DNA of 64,000 nucleotides, from the NCBI RefSeq assembly GCF_048537545.1, contig NZ_CP183218.1; one strand, written 5' to 3'. This stretch comes from Chania fonticola_B. GTDB lineage: Bacteria > Pseudomonadota > Gammaproteobacteria > Enterobacterales > Enterobacteriaceae. Positions 36,942-45,227 of the stretch are shown here, piece by piece (the stretch's first letter is position 1; the number at the start of each line of letters is the position of its first letter). Made by a program: the position numbers and the translations under genes. The notes under the pieces were generated by a model. The model was not told the DNA's origin. It ran no database searches and saw nothing but the letters and a program-made list of their open reading frames with translations.

Positions 36942-37946
36942 TTACTTGCCGCCCGTGCGACGTTGCAACTGATCGCGCAGATTCGGTGGCGTACCTCTGA
37001 TCGTCAGGGTATCGGTGGCCGCATCCCAGAAAATGCGCTCCCCCAGCAGCATCGCATCAAAGTTCAGGCTGATACCGCCGCCGCTGCCGGCAAATTTGGT
37101 CAATTGGCGTAACGTGCCGCGATCCGCCGGGAAGCTATCTTCCAGTTCGTAGCCCTGTTCGCTGGAAAACTGCAGGAAATCCTTCTCGCCCACCGGGGCT
37201 ATCTCTTTCGACAGTTCCTGCAGCTCAATCTCTTCACCGGCCTGCAACTGCTCATTACAGTAGCTGTAAACCTGCTGACGCACCGCCTGGCGTTCGTGTT
37301 TGCCTAGTTGAGCATCGGCACAGTAATCATCCACCGCCTGTAACAAGCCACGGTTTTGCGCTTTGGTATCCAGCCCTTCCGACGCCGCCAGGAAATCCAT
37401 AAAGAAATCGGAGACCTTGCGCCCTACCCGCCCTTTGAGGAATGTCAGGTAGCGAGTCGATTGCGGGTTGGTTTCCCATTCGGTCAGATCGATACGCGCC
37501 ACAATGTCCGCGTGGTTGATATCCAGATAGTGGGTGGTGCGGATATCCAACTCTTCATTGACACGCGTACTGTTGCAACTGTTCAGCACCGTGATCAGCA
37601 AGTATTCCACCGCCAGATAGCGGTAATGAGCGAACAGCACCACGCCACCGTCGGCAAACGGATATTTGGCCAGTTCGTCGCGCAGACGGCCGGTGGCAGC
37701 ACGGCTAAATGCGAGGAAATCGTCATCACCCTTACGGCAGTTACGCAACGCGTCCGCCAGTTCGCTCTGCTCGTTGAACAGGCCGTAAGCCTTACTCTTG
37801 GCGCTGTAAACGCGATGCAGCTCTGCCATCATCTCTTCCACCGCCGCATTGGTGGTAAGAAGGGAATCGCGCAACACCACTTCCAGCGTCTGCTCATCGC
37901 GTTTTACCAACTGGTGCAGTGCAATCTGCTCGATATCCAGACTCAT
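36942..37946 (-). CDS. yejK: Nucleoid-associated protein YejK (NdpA)
   Basis: A 334-aa nucleoid-associated protein of the NdpA family, similar to E. coli YejK throughout (MSLDIxQIALHQLxKRDEQ, SAKxKAYGLF, ATGRLRDELAKYPFADGG, THYLDINHADIVARIDLTEWE). AGGAGG lies 7 bp before ATG 37946; the in-frame TTG at 37952 is too close to it. The family has been reported to bind topoisomerase IV and RNA polymerase. It is divergent from yejL. Confidence 0.95.
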   Translation of the reverse strand: MSLDIEQIALHQLVKRDEQTLEVVLRDSLLTTNAAVEEMMAELHRVYSAKSKAYGLFNEQSELADALRNCRKGDDDFLAFSRAATGRLRDELAKYPFADGGVVLFAHYRYLAVEYLLITVLNSCNSTRVNEELDIRTTHYLDINHADIVARIDLTEWETNPQSTRYLTFLKGRVGRKVSDFFMDFLAASEGLDTKAQNRGLLQAVDDYCADAQLGKHERQAVRQQVYSYCNEQLQAGEEIELQELSKEIAPVGEKDFLQFSSEQGYELEDSFPADRGTLRQLTKFAGSGGGISLNFDAMLLGERIFWDAATDTLTIRGTPPNLRDQLQRRTGGK

Positions 37947-38107
37947 GATCAATCCTCCTGTTCTTTGAGCGCGTATTCAAGCACTGACGAAGCCGAAAGA
38001 CAACGGGCATGGCAATGCCTTAACGATCTTCACGCTATAAAAGAGCGGAAAATCACGGCTCCATACGGTAAGATATGGGACTTTGTCGAGCTTTGAGCAC
38101 AATATTT

Positions 38108-38335
38108 ATGCCACAATCATCTCGTTATAGTGACGAACACGTTGAACAACTGCTCTCTGAGCTGGTCAACGTTCTGGAAAAACACCATACTCCCACCGAC
38201 CTCTCTTTGATGGTTCTGGGCAACATGGTAACCAATTTGATCAACACCAGTATTGCTCCCGCACAGCGGAAGACACTGGCCAGATCGTTTGCTGAAGCCC
38301 TGCAGGCTTCTATCCGTGAAGATAAAGCGCATTAA
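38108..38335 (+). CDS. yejL: Conserved protein YejL (UPF0352)
   Basis: A 75-aa small helical protein, the same length as E. coli YejL (MPQxSRYSDExVEQLLxEL, then PTDLSLMVLGNMVTNLINTSIAP). The frame opens at 38075 but the conserved start is 38108. Function is unknown. It is 9 bp before yejM, so the two are probably one operon. Confidence 0.93.
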   Translation: MPQSSRYSDEHVEQLLSELVNVLEKHHTPTDLSLMVLGNMVTNLINTSIAPAQRKTLARSFAEALQASIREDKAH

Positions 38336-38344
38336 TAATTACTT

Positions 38345-40129
38345 ATGGTGACAAACCGTCAGCGTTATCGTGAAAAAGTCTCCCAGATGATTAGCTGGGG
38401 GCACTGGTTCGCCTTATTTAATATTCTGCTCAGTATCGGGTTGGGCAGCCGCTACCTGTTTGTTACCGACTGGCCGTCCTCATTGCTGGGGCGAGTCTAT
38501 GCGTTGGTCAGCCTGATTGGGCAGTTCAGCTTTATTGTCTTTGCCGCCTACCTGCTGATCATCTTCCCGCTCACCTTTGTGGTGATGTCGCAGCGCCTGC
38601 TGCGATTTATTTCCGCGACGTTGGCCACCGCTGGGCTGACGTTGCTGCTGGTCGACAGCGAAGTCTTTACCCACTTCCACCTGCACCTTAATCCGGTGGT
38701 GTGGGAGTTGGTTATCAACCCGGACCAAAGTGAGCTGGCGCGCGACTGGCAGCTGGTGTTTATCTGCGTGCCGGTGATATTCCTGATCGAAATGCTGTTT
38801 GCGACCTGGAGCTGGCAGAAACTGCGCAGCCTGAACCGGCGCAACTTCGGCAAACCGCTGGCGGTGCTGTTCATCTGTTCGTTCTTTGCTTCGCACCTGA
38901 TTTATATCTGGGCGGATGCCAATTTCTATCGGCCGATCACCATGCAACGCGCCAACTTACCACTCTCTTACCCCATGACGGCGCGTAAGTTCCTGGAAAA
39001 ACACGGCCTGCTCGATCAGCAAGAATATGAGCGCCGCCTGATGCAACAGGGCAATCCAGAAGCGGCTGCCGTTGAATACCCGCTCAATAGTCTGAACTAC
39101 AGCGATAAAGGCAGCGGCTACAACCTGCTGATGATCGTAGTGAACGGTGTGCGTACCCAGGATATGGCGCAAGACATGCCAGGCCTGAGCCGCTTTGCCC
39201 AGGAAAATATCCGCTTCAGCGACCATTACAGCTCCGGTAACCATGCGGACACCGGCCTGTTTGGCCTGTTCTACGGTATTTCGCCTACCTATCTGGATGG
39301 CATTCTGGCCGGGCGCAAACCGGCCGCGTTGATTAGCGCGCTGAGCGATCAAGGCTATCAGTTCGGCCTGTTCTCTTCAGACGGTTTCAACGCCACGCTT
39401 TACCGCCAGGCACTATTGACCGATTTCTCGCTCCCGCCGGAACCGTTCGTGCAGAGCGATGCTGCCACCACGCATCAGTGGCAGAGCTGGTTGGCCACAC
39501 AGAGCGGAAATAGCCCCTGGTTCTCCTATATCAATTTCAGCGGTGCAAAGTTCCCAGAAGGCGACAATAAGCTCTCGCCGGAAGCCTTTACCCAGCTCTA
39601 TCGTACTGGCGCGAAAGACGTCGATGCGCAGATCGAGCAGGTGCTGGCAACGCTGAAAGAAAAAGGCCTGTTGGATAAAACCGTGGTGGTGATCACCGCT
39701 GAGCACGGCATAGAATTCAACGATACCGGTAAAGGCAACTGGGGAGCAGGTAGCAGCTTTAATCGCAGCCAGTTGCAGGTTCCGTTGGTCATTCACTGGC
39801 CAGGCACCCCGGCACAAACCATCAATAAGCTGACCAATCATAACGATGTGATGCGCACGCTGATGCAACGTCTGCTGCATGTGAAAACACCGGCTAACGA
39901 CTATTCGCAGGGCGAAGACCTGTTTGCCGCACAGCGTAAAAACAATTGGCTCGCCACCGGCGACGGCACCCAGTTGGTGATCACCACGCCAACGCAGACG
40001 CTGACATTGGATGGTAATGGCAACTACCGTGCCTACGATCAAGACGATAACGAGATCAAAGACGAGAAACCCCAGCTAGCCCTGCTGTTACAGGTGCTGA
40101 CGGATGTAAAACGCTTTATCGCCAACTAA
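38345..40129 (+). CDS. yejM: Inner-membrane LPS regulator YejM (PbgA/LapC)
   Basis: A 594-aa protein with five N-terminal helices (about residues 20-190) and a periplasmic alkaline-phosphatase/sulfatase-like domain (about 245-590). In E. coli it senses periplasmic LPS and blocks LapB-FtsH degradation of LpxC, and it is essential. The sulfatase-fold segments VVVITAEHGIEFNDTGKG and FSDHYSSGNHADTGLFG are present. It lies directly before tRNA-Pro, as in E. coli (yejM-proL). Confidence 0.95.
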   Translation: MVTNRQRYREKVSQMISWGHWFALFNILLSIGLGSRYLFVTDWPSSLLGRVYALVSLIGQFSFIVFAAYLLIIFPLTFVVMSQRLLRFISATLATAGLTLLLVDSEVFTHFHLHLNPVVWELVINPDQSELARDWQLVFICVPVIFLIEMLFATWSWQKLRSLNRRNFGKPLAVLFICSFFASHLIYIWADANFYRPITMQRANLPLSYPMTARKFLEKHGLLDQQEYERRLMQQGNPEAAAVEYPLNSLNYSDKGSGYNLLMIVVNGVRTQDMAQDMPGLSRFAQENIRFSDHYSSGNHADTGLFGLFYGISPTYLDGILAGRKPAALISALSDQGYQFGLFSSDGFNATLYRQALLTDFSLPPEPFVQSDAATTHQWQSWLATQSGNSPWFSYINFSGAKFPEGDNKLSPEAFTQLYRTGAKDVDAQIEQVLATLKEKGLLDKTVVVITAEHGIEFNDTGKGNWGAGSSFNRSQLQVPLVIHWPGTPAQTINKLTNHNDVMRTLMQRLLHVKTPANDYSQGEDLFAAQRKNNWLATGDGTQLVITTPTQTLTLDGNGNYRAYDQDDNEIKDEKPQLALLLQVLTDVKRFIAN

Positions 40130-40204
40130 CTGCTTAAATCTAGAGCAATCGGTGAGGTAGCTGCTTGAATTTACATCCGAAAACGGTAGTATAGGGTTCT
40201 GCGT

Positions 40205-40281
40205 CGGCATGTAGCGCAGCCTGGTAGCGCACCGTCATGGGGTGTCGGGGGTCGGAGGTTCGAATCCTCTCATGCCGACCA
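40205..40281 (+). tRNA. proL: tRNA-Pro (anticodon GGG)
   Basis: A 77-nt tRNA starting CGGCATGTAGCGCAGC and ending in encoded CCA. It closely matches E. coli proL. The anticodon loop ATGGGGT gives GGG. The acceptor stem CGGCATG pairs with CATGCCG. Its 3' end is the attachment site of the element that follows, and the integration event has restored an intact tRNA. Confidence 0.96.
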
Positions 40282-40282
40282 A
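40267..40282 (+). other. attL core of the integrated element
   Basis: CTCTCATGCCGACCAA covers the 3' end of tRNA-Pro plus one base. The identical 16 bp recur at 48213-48228. This fits tRNA-targeting P4-type integrases, whose core lies in the 3' half of the tRNA. Confidence 0.85.
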
Positions 40283-40325
40283 ACACATATTCGGATAGTA
40301 ACGGTTACTATCGGAAGCACCGTAG

Positions 40326-40359
40326 AAACCCGCAGCCTAATTAGGTTTGCGGGTTTTTT
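40326..40359 (+). terminator. Element-borne terminator after tRNA-Pro
   Basis: AAACCCGCA and TGCGGGTTT form a 9-bp stem followed by TTT. It lies inside the element, so after integration tRNA-Pro is terminated by element DNA; the likely original terminator is at 48238-48267. Confidence 0.8.
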
Positions 40360-40401
40360 ATTGCCTGTTATCGTTCGGTATGGCATGGTTTCAACCGGAT
40401 A

Positions 40402-40462
40402 TTTTGGGACTATGCAAGGGACTCCCATCCCGTAGGCCCATGAGTTCGTAGTCCCATAGTCC
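40402..40462. promoter_or_regulatory. Candidate integrase arm sites, left end
   Basis: TTTTGGGACTA (40402-40412), GGGACT (40418-40423), inverted TAGTCCCA (40449-40456) and TAGTCC (40457-40462) sit between attL and the integrase start. TTTTGGGACTA recurs 77 bp inside attR. Such clusters flanking both att cores are expected for arm-type binding of a tyrosine integrase. Confidence 0.5.
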
Positions 40463-40468
40463 TATAAA

Positions 40469-41068
40469 ATGGCGGAAAACATGGCGATACAGGCAAAACC
40501 CCTAACCAACACAGAGATCAAAGCAGCCAGAACCACAGGCAAAGATTTGTCATTATACGACGGTGGCGGTTTACTACTGTTGGTCAAATCATCTGGCGTT
40601 AAAACTTGGCGTTTTCGCTATTACCATCCAAACACCAAGAAGAGAACCACGCTTACATTCGGCAACTACCCGACCCTCTCACTGGCAGAGGCTAGGCAGA
40701 TGAGAGAAGAGACTCGTACCTTGCTATCACGCGGTATTGATCCCCAAGAACATCAGCGCCAGCACTTGGAACGGGAACAGATAGCCAAGGGAAATACGTT
40801 TGAAAAGGTTGCTGCAGATTGGTTCGAAGTCAAAAAATCGCAGGGACTTGCGCAGAACACCATTAAGGACATCTGGCGATCTCTTGAAAAATACGTCATC
40901 CCTTCCCTCGGTAAAGTGGCCATTGCCGATCTGACTGCCAGAAGTTTTATCAACGCAATGGAGCCGATCAGGGCCAGTGGGAAGCTGGAGACGGTCAAGC
41001 GTGTTACTCAGCGCATTAACGAAGTAATGGATTATGCGGTCAACTCTGGCCTAATTCATGCCAACCCA
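40469..41068 (+). pseudogene. P4-type tyrosine integrase, truncated by IS1
   Basis: About 200 codons of a tRNA-specific integrase. It has the DUF4102 arm-binding domain (LTNTEIKAARTTGKD through LSLAEARQMRE, about 1-90) and the core-binding SAM-like domain (FEKVAADWFEV..., about 105-190). The frame is broken at 41069 by an IS. The catalytic domain with R-H-R-Y is absent, and it does not resume on the other side of the IS. A full protein has about 400 aa. The start may be ATG 40469 or 40481. It cannot be an active recombinase. Confidence 0.88.
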
Positions 41069-41084
41069 GGGTCGTGACGCAGAT

Positions 41085-41588
41085 TTAGTGGTAGTGGTTG
41101 ATTGTCAGATACGAACCGATGATCTTATCGTGCATCTCTTCTGACTTTGAGAAGCAGATGGTTTTGCGGGCAAGGCGTTTGATGTGAGTTCTCAGATTCA
41201 GATTATGTCGTTCTATCCGCTGAGTATATTTCTTGCTGATAACATGGCTGGTTGAGGCCAGCAGCGTCTGATAGACCGGCCATGCATCGGTCATGTAGAA
41301 GGCAATGTTAAACCGACTCAGTAAAGCCAGAAGACGCTGCAATGTCAGAGCGTTACGTGGGCCAAATGCATGGGCGAGAACACGTTTGCGGATACGGTCA
41401 TAGGCATAAAACAGCCAGCGCGGATTGTCTTTACAGCGGACATACGACCACTGCTCATCGGCTTCACAGCAGATAACGACTTCTGCCCCTGGCTCAACGT
41501 TTTGCGCTACCTGATGCGGGGCAAGTTTTTTAGATGACGGAGAACGGTGTTGAGGCTTATCTTCAATACCCTTGCGGTATCGCGGCAT
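41085..41588 (-). CDS. insB: IS1 InsB transposase part
   Basis: A 167-residue frame holding the DDE catalytic domain of IS1 transposase (EADEQWSYV, AYDRIRKRVLAHAFG, YMTDAWPVY, QRIERHNLNLRTHIKRL). It is normally made as InsAB' by a -1 shift from insA at an A6C motif. The reverse-strand AAAAAAC at 41525-41531 is in the overlap. The frame is complete to its stop, so the element could be functional. Confidence 0.9.
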   Translation of the reverse strand: MPRYRKGIEDKPQHRSPSSKKLAPHQVAQNVEPGAEVVICCEADEQWSYVRCKDNPRWLFYAYDRIRKRVLAHAFGPRNALTLQRLLALLSRFNIAFYMTDAWPVYQTLLASTSHVISKKYTQRIERHNLNLRTHIKRLARKTICFSKSEEMHDKIIGSYLTINHYH

Positions 41589-41782
41589 CCGGAGCCGTTC
41601 ATCGCCATATCAATAATGGTCTGATGGGTTTCGGGTTTAGCTCCGTTGTAGCGATAGCTGAGCTGGAAGGTCTTCAGGCATAGTTTGCAGCGATAGAGCT
41701 GCGTTCCTGAGCTGGAATGACCGTTTCTGATCACACCCTGAGTTTCAGAACAGCGGGGACAAACCACATCAACCTTTGCCAT
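41507..41782 (-). CDS. insA: IS1 InsA protein
   Basis: A 91-aa DNA-binding protein with a zinc-finger (CPRC...CKLC, about 9-35) and an HTH (CRDTARVLKISLNTVLRHL). Alone it binds the IS1 ends and represses; fused to InsB by frameshifting it forms the transposase. It is intact from ATG to stop. The start lies 52 bp inside the right end of the IS. Confidence 0.92.
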   Translation of the reverse strand: MAKVDVVCPRCSETQGVIRNGHSSSGTQLYRCKLCLKTFQLSYRYNGAKPETHQTIIDMAMNGSGCRDTARVLKISLNTVLRHLKNLPRIR

Positions 41783-41900
41783 CAGTCATCCAAAAAGCGA
41801 AGCATACAATAACACTAACTCGGCGTCATGACCCCGAATTGCGCAGAATTCGCAAAAAGAGCCATATTATTTCGTATTCAAAAATCTGGAAATTGCGCAA

Positions 41901-42473
41901 ATGAGAGATAAAACGAGACGATACACAACCGAACTCCCATGCATTGGCTTAACGTTCCTGGGCGATATGCGGCGGAGGTTGGCGGATGCACCGGATGGGA
42001 GCGGCATTCATGCTGCGACAGACAGCGGGACCCTGTGGATCTCCCGAAAGGCTGGAGCTTACGAGGCCACGATTAACGGGCATTCACTCACGCTATCGCT
42101 AACCACCACCATGGCCGGTTATGGCGCCCGGTATTGGTATCTATGCCCCCACTGTTACCAGCAGTGCGCAAAACTCTTTATTGGGAGTAAAGGGATCGCC
42201 TGCCGTAAGTGCTGGGGGCTTCACTACACCAGCCAGAGCGAGGACATGTTAGCCAGAATGCGACGATTGATAAGAGCGAAGCGTGTTGCCATCTGGGCGC
42301 ATGATACGGCGGGCATAATGAACCTGGCTAAGACCCCGTTTCAGTTCGATAAACCCAAGGGCATGAGGTGGGAAACGTTCGAGCGTAAGCGTTCAGAGCT
42401 ATTCAGGCTGGAGGAAAAGTATTGGAAAGCGTTCATACCTGTTGTAGAGCGTTTAACGGGGAAATACAGATAA
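41901..42473 (+). CDS. Zinc-ribbon protein of unknown function
   Basis: A 190-aa protein with a treble-clef or zinc-ribbon motif: YLCPHCYQQCAKLF, then ACRKCWGLHYTSQSED, giving C-X2-C...C-X2-C at about residues 79-107. A basic helical C-terminal half follows. Similar small zinc-ribbon proteins with CxxCxGLxYxSQ occur in prophages and mobile elements. It is the first gene to the right of the IS. Function is not recognised; DNA or RNA contact is a guess from the zinc motif and charge. Confidence 0.7.
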   Translation: MRDKTRRYTTELPCIGLTFLGDMRRRLADAPDGSGIHAATDSGTLWISRKAGAYEATINGHSLTLSLTTTMAGYGARYWYLCPHCYQQCAKLFIGSKGIACRKCWGLHYTSQSEDMLARMRRLIRAKRVAIWAHDTAGIMNLAKTPFQFDKPKGMRWETFERKRSELFRLEEKYWKAFIPVVERLTGKYR

Positions 42474-42545
42474 CCAGCATGGTTCCCACAGTGGTCAATG
42501 TGATGTCGATCGCCACTACCACGTTATATCGCCAACAGGCATTAA

Positions 42546-42803
42546 TCAACGCAGCACGCCAGCAACTGCGTACTAATGGTGGAACAACTGCAGCGGGAAC
42601 AGCAGCTGTGATTGCAGGCTAGTGAGAACGAAAGGAAATACCGCGATGCGATTAAAGATGATGATTGCGCCAAGCGCGATATGCCTGGCGCTGTTGTTGA
42701 GCTCCTGCAGTCGGACAAATCCGGTACCGCAGCCGCTGGTGCTGCTGCCCCTTCACTCCCTGCGAACGGCCAACACTGCAAGGAGCGACATGGGGGGATG
42801 TAG
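42546..42803 (+). pseudogene. Remnant of Rz-like inner-membrane spanin
   Basis: In this frame a coiled-coil part (VEQLQREQQL) is followed by a TGA at 42609-42611, then ASENERKYRDAIKDDDCAKRDMPGAVVELLQ. That is the typical C-terminus of lambdoid Rz proteins. The membrane-anchored N-terminal half is absent in this frame. An overlapping 47-codon frame starting at 42479 may carry part of it after a frameshift. I infer a decayed spanin gene, embedded with Rz1 as in lambdoid lysis cassettes. Confidence 0.65.
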
Positions 42804-42898
42804 TCAGCTACACGCTGGCACTCCAAGCCACATTCCAAATCTGCGCCGGGCAGGTGGGGACGCTGAACGCCTGGCGAGAGGGATTACCAAAGGAGTAA
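42646..42898 (+). pseudogene. Rz1-like outer-membrane spanin, single frameshift
   Basis: It starts MRLKMMIAP with a lipoprotein signal and lipobox LLSSC, then a proline-rich start as in Rz1. After ARSDMGG the frame loses homology. In the next frame DVVSYTLALQATFQICAGQVGTLNAWREGLPKE ends at TAA 42896-42898, the classical Rz1 C-terminus (CAGQV, LNxWR; written here in full only as motif positions 42790-42895). Dropping one G from the six-G run near 42790-42796 would join both parts. It is a one-base mutation or a sequencing error. Confidence 0.65.
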
Positions 42899-43024
42899 AC
42901 TCTATTGCAACGCTAAATGTAAAGAATCATTGAACATTTAAGATGTTTTCATTGCCGGAATTTTGTACCTTAGAGAAGCATCGAAATATGGACATAAAGC
43001 TTACACACAATGAGGCGATGAAAA

Positions 43025-43387
43025 ATGAAAATTATTGGCATAACTAGTCATAGAAGCAGCAAAGTACAAGGGATGGGCGATCGGTATTTACAACTTGAAA
43101 GCCACCCAGAGCCTGGATGGGTTAACTTCTTCAACGATACCTACTCTAATTATTTTTCAACGAGTAAAAGGCGCGCGAGAATTGAGGGCGATCAACTAGT
43201 TATTAATTGCACGCTAGATGAAATTCAAAGTCAAATTATAGTAATGCAAGAGCAACTACTTCGGGCTACAAACAGATTTAATCAGAATGAGATTCAATTG
43301 AAGTTAGAGGCTGAAGCCCAAGAGGCCGCATTAAAAGAGCAAGAAGATATAGCAAACAATGTTTTTAATAATTTAAAATTCCGATAA
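43025..43387 (+). CDS. Unknown low-GC protein with C-terminal helix
   Basis: A 120-aa protein that I do not recognise. The first half is mixed alpha/beta. Residues about 65-115 form a long charged helix (IQSQIIVMQEQLLRATNRF..., EAEAQEAALKEQ), probably a coiled coil. It has no signal peptide or membrane segment. It is AT-rich and has its own strong terminator, so it looks like a self-contained cargo unit in the element. ATG is preceded by GATGAAAA rather than a strong ribosome site. Confidence 0.6.
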   Translation: MKIIGITSHRSSKVQGMGDRYLQLESHPEPGWVNFFNDTYSNYFSTSKRRARIEGDQLVINCTLDEIQSQIIVMQEQLLRATNRFNQNEIQLKLEAEAQEAALKEQEDIANNVFNNLKFR

Positions 43388-43393
43388 AACAAG

Positions 43394-43413
43394 CCGCCTC
43401 CGGGCGGTTTTTT
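43394..43413 (+). terminator. Terminator after the 43025 gene
   Basis: CCGCC-TCCG-GGCGG followed by six T, 6 bp after the stop. The next 242 bp to 43655 contain no convincing gene. Confidence 0.85.
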
Positions 43414-43655
43414 GATGCCCATCACAGAGCGTCTATCCAGGCGCTGCGTAATGCGCAAGCAAAGCCATCAGCAACACCTACCGTCTACCCTATGTGTGCA
43501 GGCTACGCGCCGACAAATGCAGAATGGTAGGCTTCTACACTTTTAAAACGCCCAACGTTAAAAACCTACACTGAGAGGGTGTTCATACGGAATCATTGGC
43601 ATCAGCATGTAAAAATGGAGTAACATATAGAAAACCATAAATAGCAGAGTCACTT

Positions 43656-44519
43656 ATGAATACAGATATTGAACTTCTAGTTAATGCAATAAATGGCTTG
43701 AAAAGCAATGGAAATATAATCAAGGATTATATCCTCCCCATTTCCATCTCTTTTATCTCAGCATTCCTTGGTGTTAGCGTTGCAAAAATGACGTTCAGAC
43801 ACCAAGAAAAGTTAAAGCTTGAAATATCTAAAGTCGGTATAATCAACAAGTACATAATACGTATGGGGGAAGCCAGAGCCACCTTGATTGCTATAAAGTA
43901 CAACTATAAAGAACTAAGTGAGACCCATTTTATCGGTAGAACATTAAATATCCCATATATAATGTGCCTTGAAAATGAAATGCCTAATAACGCAAGTGAA
44001 TTATCTTTTATGGTCACATTATCAAAAGACTATGTGCCGTGTGATTATAATGCATCATGGGCTAATCCTTTGAGGGTAAGTATGGCAATTAACAATTATA
44101 ATCAGGCGTTTGTGATTTTAAAAAAGAGAAATGAACTCTTCATTGATTTAAATAATAAAATATCAGATTATAGGAAAAAAAACGGAATCCCACAGCATTC
44201 AGCAATAACATTAGATTTAATTGATTCACTTATTGGAAGGCAAGAATTGGTAGCTCTTTGTGATTTGACCGAGAAAATGATATCTTTGATTGATGATATT
44301 CTTTTTGAACTTGACGACTTTATGGTGAACTTCCCTGGTGAAGCTAGAGATAAATTAAATCAAAAATTAATTAAAGGATATGGTGTTGTTTTACAGTATC
44401 AGGAGAGTCCATTCAAAATATGGAGAACATTGGAACCTGATTATAAAATCATTGCGAACTTAATGGATGTGAGCGAGGATGAGGCAAAAGCAAGGTATGA
44501 CAATGGCTATAAGAGGTGA
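43656..44519 (+). CDS. Unknown single-pass membrane-anchored cargo protein
   Basis: A 287-aa protein, not recognised. One membrane helix lies at about 27-45 (ILPISISFISAFLGVSVAKM). It is followed by a cytoplasm-facing basic stretch and about 240 mainly helical residues. No enzyme motif was found. It is strongly AT-rich compared with the core genome and stands alone between a terminator and a hairpin, the pattern of a moron or accessory gene. A role in phage exclusion is possible but rests only on context. Confidence 0.65.
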   Translation: MNTDIELLVNAINGLKSNGNIIKDYILPISISFISAFLGVSVAKMTFRHQEKLKLEISKVGIINKYIIRMGEARATLIAIKYNYKELSETHFIGRTLNIPYIMCLENEMPNNASELSFMVTLSKDYVPCDYNASWANPLRVSMAINNYNQAFVILKKRNELFIDLNNKISDYRKKNGIPQHSAITLDLIDSLIGRQELVALCDLTEKMISLIDDILFELDDFMVNFPGEARDKLNQKLIKGYGVVLQYQESPFKIWRTLEPDYKIIANLMDVSEDEAKARYDNGYKR

Positions 44520-44813
44520 TACGTTCAGCAATTGCTAAACACATGCTTATTTTTTAAATGCAAATAACCTCGCTTTTGCGAGGTGGTTATAGAGAAGTAT
44601 TCGAGGTTGCTTCATCATGCAATCCTATCGGAAACACTTTTCACTATTGCTGCAACACCGACGGCCAAAGAGGAATATCAGCAGTGTGTGACCACACCGG
44701 TAACTTCTCCACATATGCTACCAGCCTGGTTCAAGTCCACAAATCAGTGCAAGTCTGATGTACAGAAATGTTAAGGTGAGCGCCGTGACACACGCTGCAG
44801 GGTGATCGGCGCT

Positions 44814-44936
44814 GAACCAACACGAAAACCCCGTTTGTTGGTTCAAAATGGGGTGTTGTCGGTTCAGTTTTGGAAAAAAACCTATTTAAAAACAACCGTC
44901 TTTACAAATTAAACCAACTGAACCGACTGAACCGAC
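44814..44936. repeat. GAACCRAC repeat cluster
   Basis: GAACCAAC (44814-44821) and inverted GTTGGTTC (44837-44844) form a hairpin-capable pair. GTCGGTTC (44858-44865) is a third copy. AAACCAAC (44911-44918) and two tandem GAACCGAC copies at 9-bp phase (44920-44927, 44929-44936) complete the set. An A/T-rich 40-bp tract lies between. The arrangement resembles iterons or operator clusters. Confidence 0.6.
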
Positions 44937-45070
44937 ATGTTTACGCTTATATATAGCGAAATATCAGGGAAAAAAAGCCCTTTCAAACGGTGGAATGCGG
45001 CTTTGCGGGCAGGTGATTGCAGGTTGCTCTGCCTGTTGTGGTTTTTAACCCCCTCGATGGGAGGTTGAGC

Positions 45071-45227
45071 GGTACGCAATAACGGTACGCAGGTACGCAA
45101 AGACGGTACGCAAAAAAATGGAGTGCGTACCAAGCGAAGCCCCTTCACTGCTGGCTATGGCGAAAAGTACGCACCAAAGGCAAGTGATTCACCGCCAGAT
45201 ACGAAACCGATACGCGGACTGCGTACC
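45071..45227. repeat. GGTACGCA iteron-like cluster
   Basis: Four direct copies of GGTACGCA begin at 45071, 45084, 45092 and 45105 (steps 13, 8, 13). Two inverted copies TGCGTACC lie at 45124-45131 and 45220-45227, and a 7/8 match is at 45166-45173. Six perfect copies of an 8-mer in 157 bp is far above chance. Near-matches GGTTCGCA lie at 46009-46016 and 46021-46028, before the SSB-like gene. Confidence 0.7.

Larger units (their letters stand above)
41069..41834 (-). mobile_element. IS1-family insertion sequence
   Basis: About 766 bp, with insA and insB on the minus strand. The ends are inverted repeats: left GGGTCGTGACGCAGATTTAG, right (reverse strand) GGGTCATGACGCCGAGTTAG, matching at 17 of 20. 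The 8-9 bp either side (CCAACCCA and CGAATTGC) are not alike, so no target duplication is visible. That agrees with an adjacent deletion after insertion, which would also explain the missing 3' half of the integrase. Confidence 0.88.

Noticed and set aside
43414..43655. Possible phage-gene remnant (short frame with ASIQALRNAQAKPSATP)
   Set aside because: It looks vaguely phage-like, but there is no start, ribosome site or recognisable family; too short to support.
44558..44774. Two overlapping 60-66 codon frames
   Set aside because: Both begin in or next to a hairpin and overlap each other in different frames; neither resembles a known protein.
45071..45227. CRISPR array
   Set aside because: The repeats are only 8 bp, with irregular 0-5 bp gaps and mixed orientation. 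There are no spacers of CRISPR size and no cas genes.
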